Positions 27,677 through 34,733 of a stretch of DNA of 39,973 bases are shown here, piece by piece (the stretch's first letter is position 1; every line of letters starts with the position of its first letter). The DNA is taken from positions 1 to 39,973 of the forward strand of contig JAAZVL010000009.1 in the NCBI GenBank assembly GCA_018623515.1. The letters run 5' to 3'. The notes beneath the pieces are model-generated. The model searched no databases and was not told the DNA's origin. It saw only the letters and a program-made list of their open reading frames with translations. The position numbers and the translations under genes were made by a program. Source of the DNA: Marinobacter sp. GTDB taxonomy: Bacteria > Pseudomonadota > Gammaproteobacteria > Pseudomonadales > Oleiphilaceae.

Positions 27677-28475
27677 CAGTCTCCTGAACGACTTCTTCTG
27701 GCGCGCCCTGATCGGTGGTCTGGGAGTTGCCCTGATCGCCGGCCCCCTCGGGTGCTTCGTGGTGTGGCGACGCCTGGCGTATTTTGGCGACACGCTGGCC
27801 CACTCGGCGCTGCTGGGGATTGCCCTGAGTTTCCTGATCAGCGTGCCGCTGAATGTGGGCGTCATCATCACCTGCGTGATCATCGCCCTGGTTCTGGTGG
27901 CGTTCTCGAGAACCCGGGCCCTGGCCACGGATACCCTGCTCGGAATCCTCGCCCACAGTGCGCTGGCCATCGGCCTGGTCACCCTGAGCTTCATGCCGGA
28001 TGTACGGGTCGATCTGACCGGGTTGCTGTTCGGCGACCTGCTTGCCATGAGCCGGGACGATCTTCTGTGGATCTATGGCGGCGCGGCAGTGATACTGGCG
28101 CTGCTCGTTACCCTGTGGCAAGGCCTGCTGATGAGCACCATTCACGAGGAGCTGGCCCGGGTGGAAGGCTTTCCGGTCGAGCGGCTGCGGCTGGTGTTGA
28201 TGCTGATGTTTTCCCTGGTCATCGCCGTGGCCATGAAAATCGTCGGCGTCCTGCTGATTACGGCGCTGCTGATCATCCCGGCCGCCTCGGCACGGAGGCT
28301 GGCCCGCACACCGGAGCACATGGTTGCACTGGCCATGGTCTTTGGCTTTGTCGCGGTCAGCGGGGGGCTGGCGCTGTCCTGGCACCTGGACACTCCGGCC
28401 GGTCCTTCGGTGGTGGTGACGGCGTTCCTGGCTTTCCTGGTGACCTACAGCACGACTGCCAGAACCGCCGCCTGA
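27663..28475 (+). CDS. znuB: Zinc ABC transporter permease ZnuB
   Basis: The 270-residue inner-membrane protein has about eight hydrophobic segments and ABC-3 family blocks such as GPLGCFVVWRRLAYFGDTLAHSALLG and AMKIVGVLLITALLIIPAA (written in parts: GPLGCFVVWRRLAYFGDT, AHSALLG). The start is ATG 27663 (MSIIDSLLND); the open frame upstream is znuC in another frame. It forms the membrane channel for zinc with ZnuC. The gene is the end of the coupled zur-znuC-znuB unit, with 91 bp to the next gene. Confidence 0.94.
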
Positions 28476-28566
28476 GTCTTCCCATGCCCTGCGGGCTGGT
28501 CTATGGTGTAACCATCGACGCCGCTTTGGATCGGGAGCCACTGGCCGCTCCCGGGGAGACTGACGC

Positions 28567-29568
28567 ATGGAGAGCCGTTCTGTCCCTGGCGCCGGGCCAT
28601 TGTTTTGGCCCGCGCTCTGGATTCCCCTCGTTATCCTGGTCACCGGACTGATCACCACAGCCCTGACCGCGGAACTGCAAGCGGACCAGGCCCGGGAAGT
28701 GGCTGACGCGCGCTACCGGGCCCAGCACCAGGCCATCGTCAATCAGCTACTGGCCAACGCGCCGACCTACCTGGACAGCGATACCCCGCCAGCGAGCTGG
28801 CTGCCGGTTATTCTCGGCGGCACGCTGCCGGACGAGCTGGGATTACGCATCGACACCCTGCAACGGCACAGCAAGATTCCCATCCTGCAGATGCAGGCAG
28901 AGGGCCATCTTGACCCCACACTGGCCCTGCGCACCGAGATCCAGCCTGGCGATCACCACTGGATGCTGACCACCGTGCCGACGTCGGCGTTACTCGGACG
29001 AGCCGCGAGGCAGGCGCGTACCAGCACCTGGACGGCCGGACTGGCACTGACGCTGGCTGCCGCCGGGCTGTCGCTGCTGCTGTGCCGGCGCGTTCACGGC
29101 CAGCAACGACGCCTTCTGGAGCTGGAGCGGAGGGAACAGGGGGCCGATCAACAAATCAACAACCTGCAAGTGGAGAAGGCCATCCTGCGCCAGGCGCTGA
29201 ATGACAGCGAGGAGCGCAGTCGCGATCTGGTTACCCTGTCCGGCGCGCTGATTGCCGAACTTGACGAGCACGGCGTCATCGGTTTCATCTCCGCCCAGAG
29301 TGCCACCCTGCTGGAGCAGGCTCCTGCAGACCTGGCGGGCCAGGCATTTCCCGACCTGGTCACACCGTCCTTCCGGGACAACTTTCTGCGCACACTGAAA
29401 GCGGCACGTCATGACAACCAGGCGCAGCGAATTGACCTGGACCTGTGGGTCAGGAACCGGGATACCCCGTTGCCGGTGGCCGTACGCATCAAGACCATCA
29501 AGGATCCGGTCCATGGGGTGATGGGCTATCGTCTCAGTGCGACACCCACTGGCCCGGCAGGTTCCTAG
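28567..29568 (+). CDS. Membrane-anchored protein with PAS-like domain and no output domain
   Basis: The 333-residue protein has a membrane segment at about 14-35, a periplasmic region of about 120 residues, a second membrane segment (about 157-178), then a coiled-coil stretch (about 180-225, rich in Glu, Gln and Leu). A PAS-like domain follows (about 225-325; ALIAELDEHGVIGFISAQSA, then DLWVRNRDTPLPVAVRIKTI). It looks like the sensory half of a signalling protein, but no kinase, GGDEF, EAL or methyl-accepting output is fused. It may act through a partner. A 7-bp hairpin (28532-28553) lies just before its GGGGAG ribosome site. Its stop overlaps that of the CDGSH gene. Confidence 0.65.
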   Translation: MESRSVPGAGPLFWPALWIPLVILVTGLITTALTAELQADQAREVADARYRAQHQAIVNQLLANAPTYLDSDTPPASWLPVILGGTLPDELGLRIDTLQRHSKIPILQMQAEGHLDPTLALRTEIQPGDHHWMLTTVPTSALLGRAARQARTSTWTAGLALTLAAAGLSLLLCRRVHGQQRRLLELERREQGADQQINNLQVEKAILRQALNDSEERSRDLVTLSGALIAELDEHGVIGFISAQSATLLEQAPADLAGQAFPDLVTPSFRDNFLRTLKAARHDNQAQRIDLDLWVRNRDTPLPVAVRIKTIKDPVHGVMGYRLSATPTGPAGS

Positions 29569-29813
29569 TCGAGCGTCTTGTGGGTGCCATCGCACAACGG
29601 TGGTGAACCGGTCCGTTTACAGCCGCAAAACCAGACCCATTCAGTTTTCTCGGCGGTATATTTCACCGGACTGAAGCCGGTACCTTTGTGGGAGCCGTCG
29701 CAAAAGGGCTGGTTGTCACTGTGTCCACACGCGCACCAGACATAATTCCTGCCACCCTCGACTTGCACGGCGTAAGGGCTCTTCTTTGCAATCTTCGGCT
29801 GCTCGTCCGGCAT
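29565..29813 (-). CDS. Double CDGSH-type iron-sulfur protein
   Basis: The 82-residue protein holds two CDGSH-type motifs. The first is WCACGHSDNQPFCDGSH and the second FCGCKRTGSPPLCDGTH, each with three Cys and one His that would hold a [2Fe-2S] cluster, as in the mitoNEET family. Bacterial double-CDGSH proteins are thought to handle electrons or iron-sulfur transfer, but the partner is unknown. The start has an AGGGAAGAA ribosome site. It is downstream on the minus strand of the patatin-like gene's stop by 46 bp in reverse order, so it is transcribed after it and may share a transcript. Confidence 0.92.
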   Translation of the reverse strand: MPDEQPKIAKKSPYAVQVEGGRNYVWCACGHSDNQPFCDGSHKGTGFSPVKYTAEKTEWVWFCGCKRTGSPPLCDGTHKTLD

Positions 29814-29858
29814 GGTTTCTTCCCTTTCGCTGTTTGTGTCGGTTCAGTATAGCCAAGA

Positions 29859-30944
29859 CTAATGCAGCGGCTTGATCACCTCTGCCAGGCGGCCGGTCTC
29901 CAGCAACTCCAGAAATTCATCCCCCAGGCGGTCGCTCTCGGCAATGGCCTTGCTCCAGGATCGCTCACGGCCGGCATCGTCACCCACGTATTTCTCGAAA
30001 TCCTTGCGGTCCGGGAGCTTGCCGTCAGGAAGAGACTGCAGGTACTCGGCGGAGGGTGCCACCAGCAGCACGTCCTGCAGACGATTGGCATCGCCCCGGC
30101 GCCAGGGCAGCGACTTGTCGAACCAGCCAGGTACGACTTTGTCGGTAAAGTGCGGGTACAGAATCACCCCCGGCTGCTGGTAGGGCAGATCCAGATGGTA
30201 ATCCAGCAAACCACCATCACGGTAAACGCCTTCCGGTGCACCGGGAATGTTGCGCACCCCGGACATCACCAGCGGGATGGAGGCAGAGGCGAGCAGGGCC
30301 GGCAACAGGTTGTCGCTGGTCAGCGCCACCTCATGGCTGGGAAAGTCCACCAGTTTGGACACCGGCGTTTTCAGCCGGGCGTCGTGAATGATGCCCCGCT
30401 CCATGAAGCGACCCAGGTGTCTTCGACTGACCATGTTGGCGCTGATGGCATTCATCAGCCCCAGTCCCAGCCGGCCCCGGGTGTCGTGCTCGAGCAGCCC
30501 CAGGCTACGCACCACGACAATGTTCAGCCGATACCACGGGTGGTTAAGGATATACTCCTCCCGGCCACCGAGCAGTTCCTCCAGGAACTGGACGCTCTTG
30601 CGGGTCACTTCCGCGGCACTCACGCCCCTGGCAAAGCGCTGGGAGGTATACAGTTCCGCCAGACGTGCCAGCTGTGCCTTGGGATCATTCGAGGACGCGA
30701 CCGCGGCAAAGCGCCAGCTGCCGATCGAGGAGCCAATCAGGGCCCGCTCCTGCGGGGCCCGGGGCAGCCAATCGCCGAAGATTGCCTTGTCCAGCCCACT
30801 GATGCCGAGTGCTTTCGGACCACCGGCCGCGCCGGGTATGACATGGACATCCTCCGGCGCCAGGGGTTTGTCTTCAAGCCGTTGCAAAGCTCGGCGGCCA
30901 GCCCGGATGGTGAGGGCCGGGGGGCGGGTATGAATCGCGGTCAT
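29859..30944 (-). CDS. Patatin-like phospholipase / acyl hydrolase
   Basis: The 361-residue protein has the patatin layout. The oxyanion-hole glycines are in PGAAGGPKALGISG (about 38-50), the nucleophile is in IGSSIGSW (S73, GxSxG) and the partner aspartate is in YRDGGLLDY (D244). Such Ser-Asp dyad enzymes hydrolyse acyl chains from phospholipids or related lipids. No signal peptide is evident, so it may act in the cytoplasm. A GGAG site precedes the ATG. It is divergent from the diguanylate cyclase. The exact lipid substrate is not known. Confidence 0.88.
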   Translation of the reverse strand: MTAIHTRPPALTIRAGRRALQRLEDKPLAPEDVHVIPGAAGGPKALGISGLDKAIFGDWLPRAPQERALIGSSIGSWRFAAVASSNDPKAQLARLAELYTSQRFARGVSAAEVTRKSVQFLEELLGGREEYILNHPWYRLNIVVVRSLGLLEHDTRGRLGLGLMNAISANMVSRRHLGRFMERGIIHDARLKTPVSKLVDFPSHEVALTSDNLLPALLASASIPLVMSGVRNIPGAPEGVYRDGGLLDYHLDLPYQQPGVILYPHFTDKVVPGWFDKSLPWRRGDANRLQDVLLVAPSAEYLQSLPDGKLPDRKDFEKYVGDDAGRERSWSKAIAESDRLGDEFLELLETGRLAEVIKPLH

Positions 30945-31110
30945 GGCAGGCTCCCTGTTTCAGTGCCGGGGAGTGTACCGAACGCGCCCAATGCCGGCCA
31001 ACTGAAGAAAACTAATGGTGGCCATAAGTCGCGCTTTCTGCTTCATTAATAGGCAACGGTCGCAAGAGCAGCCTGAATGCTTTCACGGAACGTAAGCCAG
31101 GATCACCATC

Positions 31111-31119
31111 AGGAGAAGG
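31111..31119 (+). promoter_or_regulatory. Strong ribosome site deciding a TTG start
   Basis: AGGAGAAGG lies six to seven bases upstream of the in-frame codon TTG at 31122, while the ATG at 31077 has only a weak upstream match. This favours TTG 31122 as the start of the diguanylate cyclase. Confidence 0.7.
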
Positions 31120-31121
31120 TT

Positions 31122-32192
31122 TTGAATATCACGCCGCCCGAAAGTTCACTGGCACCGACCCCGACCCTTGCGGTCCTGGGATTCAAACGCCAGTTGGTGT
31201 ATCACCTCCACTTCTGGGCATTCATAGCCGTGGCGCCACTGGTGCTGGTGCAGTGGAAACAGGACCACTATGTCTTGTCCGGTTTGCTGCTGCTATTCTG
31301 CCTCAACGCCCTGCTCGTCATTGCCTTCCTGCGCCTGCGTGGCAGCTATTTCCTGAAAGGACGGCTATTCCCGCTGCTGGCTGTCATCTGTGCCGCCTAT
31401 TCCACCAGCATAAATGGCCATGCCGGTCTGTACTGGGCCTATCCGGCAGCCACCGCCCTGTTTTTCCTGCTGCCATTAAACGAGGCCATAGTCAGCAATA
31501 TCATCTTTGTTTCGATCATGGCCGTGGTGTCCTTCATGAAATTTCCGGAGGCGGATTTCTGGCGGATTACCTTCTCGCTCGGGCTGACCTGTCTGTTTGC
31601 CGGGATCTTCGCCTGGCTCGTGGGCAAGCTCCAGCAGGAACTCACCCGACTGGCAACCACGGACCCGCTGACCGGTTGTCTGAACCGGTCCCAACTCTCC
31701 GATGTTCTGAACAGCCAGATCCAGATGCGGGAACGCTATGACCGGATATCCAGCCTGGTCCTCCTCGATCTGGATTACTTCAAGAGCATCAATGACCAAT
31801 GGGGCCACCTGGCCGGCGACAAGGTTCTGAAAGAAATGGCCTTGCGGTTGCGCAAGAGGTTACGGGAAAACGACAAACTGTTCCGGATCGGCGGCGAGGA
31901 GTTCATGGTCGTGCTACCGGAAACCAACCAGCAGGACGCCAATACCCTCGCCCACCAGTTGCTGGCCGGCATTAGCGGCAAGTCCTTCCTGGACAATATC
32001 AAACTGAGCGCCAGCGCCAGTGTGGCAGAAGTGACCCGGGGCGAGACCTGGTCCGTGTGGCTGAACCGGGCCGATCAGGCACTGTATGAGGCGAAGTCAC
32101 GAGGACGCAATCAGGTCATCAATGCCAGTCGCTCCAATCCTGACAGTTCCCCGGAACCCGACGACGGTATTCCCGACCCGATTCCGGGCTAG
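31122..32192 (+). CDS. Membrane diguanylate cyclase (GGDEF)
   Basis: From TTG 31122 the protein has 356 residues; an alternative ATG at 31077 would add 15. The first half has about five or six membrane segments, a sensor module of MASE type that I cannot name more precisely. The second half is a GGDEF domain with TDPLTGCLNRSQL, LVLLDLDYFKSIND and the active-site loop FRIGGEEF (about 257). The inhibitory I-site RxxD is present as REND, five residues before GGEEF, so product inhibition by c-di-GMP is expected. The protein should make c-di-GMP from two GTP at the inner membrane. Its stop codon shares a CTAG with the convergent hydrolase. Confidence 0.9.
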   Translation: MNITPPESSLAPTPTLAVLGFKRQLVYHLHFWAFIAVAPLVLVQWKQDHYVLSGLLLLFCLNALLVIAFLRLRGSYFLKGRLFPLLAVICAAYSTSINGHAGLYWAYPAATALFFLLPLNEAIVSNIIFVSIMAVVSFMKFPEADFWRITFSLGLTCLFAGIFAWLVGKLQQELTRLATTDPLTGCLNRSQLSDVLNSQIQMRERYDRISSLVLLDLDYFKSINDQWGHLAGDKVLKEMALRLRKRLRENDKLFRIGGEEFMVVLPETNQQDANTLAHQLLAGISGKSFLDNIKLSASASVAEVTRGETWSVWLNRADQALYEAKSRGRNQVINASRSNPDSSPEPDDGIPDPIPG

Positions 32193-33109
32193 CCGCCAGC
32201 CACCTTTCTACGGAAATCCCGGTACGCGGCAAACACGTCCCAGGGACTTTCAAAGTGCGGGTAGTGGCCCACATTCCGCAGGCTGATCACATCCGCCTGC
32301 GGAATCAGCTCCCGGTAGCGCCGGGCCATGGCAACTCCGGATACCGGATCAGCGGTACCGGAGATCAGCCGCATAGGCTGGCGGGCCGACTGGAGTGCAC
32401 CCACCCACCGGTTCCGGTGACAGCGACGCTCTTCCATGAACTGGATCAGATGGTGCAGGATGCCCCGGCCGTTGTTGTAGGTCAGCAGATGCCAGAAGTC
32501 CTCGAGGTCCTGGCGATCCGGTGGATTCTGGGTGCCAAACAGACGCCGGAAATTGTATTCAAAGGTGCGACGGGTCAGACCCCGGCTGATCAGACCGCCC
32601 AGCGGGCTGCGCAACACCCGCTGGATCAGCAAGGGGTTATGAACTTCCGGGAAAAGTGCGCCATTGAGGAAACAAATCGAACCGATGCGGAAGTGCAGTC
32701 GCTCTTCCTGATCCCGGGCCAGCAGCTCCTGGACCACGCTGCAGCCATAGTCGTGGGCAAACAGGTGAACGGTTTCCAGGCCCAGGCCTTCAAGCCAGCC
32801 CTGAACCAGATCCGCCTGGTCCTCGATACTGTAGTGATAACCGGTGGGTTTGTCGGAAAAGCCGAACCCCAGCATGTCCAGCGCCAGTACCGAGTGTTGC
32901 TGGACCAGCATCGGCCAGACCCGGCTCCAGTCCCAGCTGGCAGTGGGAAACCCGTGCAGAAGTACCAGCGGCTCACCCCGACCCGCCATCCGGCTGAAAA
33001 TGGCGTGGCCGCCGTAGCTGAACCACTTGCCTCCCTGCTGCCATCCTTCGAGGCTCTCCGCCTCTCGTGCCTGGGCACCCGCCCCGGCTCCGGATATCAC
33101 GTGATCCAT
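32189..33109 (-). CDS. Alpha/beta hydrolase, epoxide-hydrolase or haloalkane-dehalogenase type
   Basis: The 306-residue protein has the oxyanion-hole motif LLHGFPTASWDW (H52-G-F-P). Its nucleophile elbow reads FAHDYGCS, giving Asp120 rather than Ser, then the acid D254 in SGTADPVSG and H282 in NVGHYPHFESP. An Asp nucleophile points to the epoxide hydrolase and haloalkane dehalogenase branch, acting through an alkyl-enzyme ester. The halide-binding tryptophan next to the nucleophile is absent (Y121 instead), so epoxide hydrolase or another activity is more likely than dehalogenase. It is divergent from folE, with a 195-bp gap. Confidence 0.85.
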   Translation of the reverse strand: MDHVISGAGAGAQAREAESLEGWQQGGKWFSYGGHAIFSRMAGRGEPLVLLHGFPTASWDWSRVWPMLVQQHSVLALDMLGFGFSDKPTGYHYSIEDQADLVQGWLEGLGLETVHLFAHDYGCSVVQELLARDQEERLHFRIGSICFLNGALFPEVHNPLLIQRVLRSPLGGLISRGLTRRTFEYNFRRLFGTQNPPDRQDLEDFWHLLTYNNGRGILHHLIQFMEERRCHRNRWVGALQSARQPMRLISGTADPVSGVAMARRYRELIPQADVISLRNVGHYPHFESPWDVFAAYRDFRRKVAGG

Positions 33110-33304
33110 GCATCGTCCCCGGCATGTGACTGAATCCTGAAACTGTAAAGCAAACGACCCGAGCCCGCCATAGCCGGCCGAGGCCTGCTAATGACTTTGA
33201 TGGGAAGTGGTCTTTTCTGCCGCGGTCTGCGTAAAGCGTAGAGATGACGGGCGAATTGCCTTAAGCTTTGGCCCTTTAAAAGTGACAGCCAACCGGAAAC
33301 GATT

Positions 33305-33874
33305 ATGACCAAACTCCTTGACGACCTCGCGGGCCATTACCGTGCCATCATTGACGGCCTTGGCGAAGACTCCAACCGTGAAGGTCTGCAGGACACCCCC
33401 ATGCGTGCGGCCAAGGCCATGCAGTTCCTGACCCAGGGCTACCAGCAGGATCTCAGTGACCTGGTCAACAATGCCGTGTTCGAATCCTCAATGGACGAGA
33501 TGGTGGTGGTTCAGGACATTGAGCTTTACAGCATGTGTGAACATCACATACTGCCATTCATCGGCAAGTGCCACATCGCCTACCTGCCCCAGGGCAAGGT
33601 ACTGGGCCTGTCAAAGTTCGCCCGCATCGTCGATATGTATGCCCGTCGCCTGCAGATCCAGGAAAACCTGACCCGGCAGATTGCAGAGGCCATCGAGAGT
33701 GTCACCAACGCCAAGGGCGTTGCCGTCGTTATCGAGGCCCAGCACATGTGCATGATGATGCGCGGTGTGGAGAAACAGAACTCCCGCATGAAAACATCGA
33801 TGATGCTGGGCCAGTTCCGGAAATCCCAGGCGACCCGTACAGAGTTCCTCAACCTGATCGGCAACAACCGCTGA
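33305..33874 (+). CDS. folE: GTP cyclohydrolase I
   Basis: It converts GTP to dihydroneopterin triphosphate, the entry to folate and pterins. The 189-residue type IA enzyme has the zinc and catalytic residues in [18 protein letters not shown] and [12 protein letters not shown], with the GTP-binding [16 protein letters not shown] block between. It leads an apparent operon folE-folX-CoA-binding protein-GGDEF/EAL, with gaps of 25, 21 and 9 bp. The upstream region (33110-33304) contains AT-rich CTTTAAAAG near the start, but I cannot fix a promoter. Pairing with folX suggests a role in monapterin or another specialised pterin rather than bulk folate. Confidence 0.97.
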   Translation: MTKLLDDLAGHYRAIIDGLGEDSNREGLQDTPMRAAKAMQFLTQGYQQDLSDLVNNAVFESSMDEMVVVQDIELYSMCEHHILPFIGKCHIAYLPQGKVLGLSKFARIVDMYARRLQIQENLTRQIAEAIESVTNAKGVAVVIEAQHMCMMMRGVEKQNSRMKTSMMLGQFRKSQATRTEFLNLIGNNR

Positions 33875-33899
33875 GCCTTAACGGGCAAGGGAGACGGAT

Positions 33900-34274
33900 A
33901 TGACAGACGTGATCGGTAAGAAGCAGGCCCGCGTGCGCATCAAAAACCTTTTACTGCGTGCTTACATCGGTATCAAGGAAGAAGAGATCAACAACCAGCA
34001 GGACGTGGTGATCAACGTCGAGCTGACTTACGACGCCAGTGAGGCGATTCACCAGAACGAGATTGCGGCAGCGCTGAACTACCGCACCATTACCAAGCAG
34101 GTCATCGCTCACGTGGATGGCAATCGCTTTGCCTTGCTTGAGCGTCTGACCCATGAGGTATTGAGTATTGTCATGGAGCACGAAGCGGTGCAATGGGCAC
34201 AGGTAGAAATCGACAAGCCGCACGCGTTACGCTATGCCGAGTCCGTATCCGTGTGCCTGGAGGCGCACCGTTAA
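33900..34274 (+). CDS. folX: Dihydroneopterin triphosphate 2'-epimerase (FolX)
   Basis: The 124-residue protein belongs to the FolB/FolX fold. It has [21 protein letters not shown] split by family as [15 protein letters not shown], then [23 protein letters not shown] and a C-terminal [17 protein letters not shown]. The extra residues and the LNYRTITK block, with the folE neighbour, favour FolX over FolB. FolX epimerises dihydroneopterin triphosphate to the monapterin form, which FolM reduces to tetrahydromonapterin. No folM or PruA-like reductase is seen in the window. A AAGGGAGACGGAT ribosome region precedes the ATG. Confidence 0.9.
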   Translation: MTDVIGKKQARVRIKNLLLRAYIGIKEEEINNQQDVVINVELTYDASEAIHQNEIAAALNYRTITKQVIAHVDGNRFALLERLTHEVLSIVMEHEAVQWAQVEIDKPHALRYAESVSVCLEAHR

Positions 34275-34295
34275 TCCGTATTCAGAGAGCCATCC

Positions 34296-34724
34296 ATGCC
34301 CAGCAACTCCCCGGAACAGATCCGTTCCATACTGGAAAACGTGCACACTATCGCCCTGGTGGGCGCCAGCGAGAAAACCAACCGGCCGTCCCATGAAGTT
34401 ATGGAGTTTCTCCAGGGCCAGGGCTACCGGGTGATTCCGGTCAACCCCCGGCTGGCAGGCCAGACCCTTCTGGGCGAGACCGTCTTTCCGGACCTGAAGT
34501 CCGTGCCGCAGACGGTGGATATGGCGGACCTGTTCCTGGCTCCGGAACGTACCGATGCGGTCATCGACCAGGCCATCGCGCTGAAAATCCCGGTGGTCTG
34601 GATGCAGATCGGCGTCATCAACCAGCCTGGCGCAGCCAGGGCCGAGGACGCGGGTCTCACCGTGGTCATGGACCGCTGCCCGAAACAGGACATCCCGCGC
34701 CTGGGCATCTCCAAGAAGCCTTGA
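34296..34724 (+). CDS. CoA-binding domain protein (YccU-like)
   Basis: The 142-residue protein is a single Rossmann-type CoA-binding domain of the YccU family. It has VHTIALVGASEKTNRPSHEV (18-34 in part), YRVIPVNPRLAGQTLLGE, a ADLFLAPERTDAVIDQAI segment and VVWMQIGVINQPGAARAEDAGLTVV split as VVWMQIGVIN and AARAEDAGL. The function is unresolved. It lies in the same operon between folX and the GGDEF-EAL gene, with only 9 bp to the latter, so translational coupling is likely. Confidence 0.92.
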   Translation: MPSNSPEQIRSILENVHTIALVGASEKTNRPSHEVMEFLQGQGYRVIPVNPRLAGQTLLGETVFPDLKSVPQTVDMADLFLAPERTDAVIDQAIALKIPVVWMQIGVINQPGAARAEDAGLTVVMDRCPKQDIPRLGISKKP

Positions 34725-34733
34725 GGGGCAACA

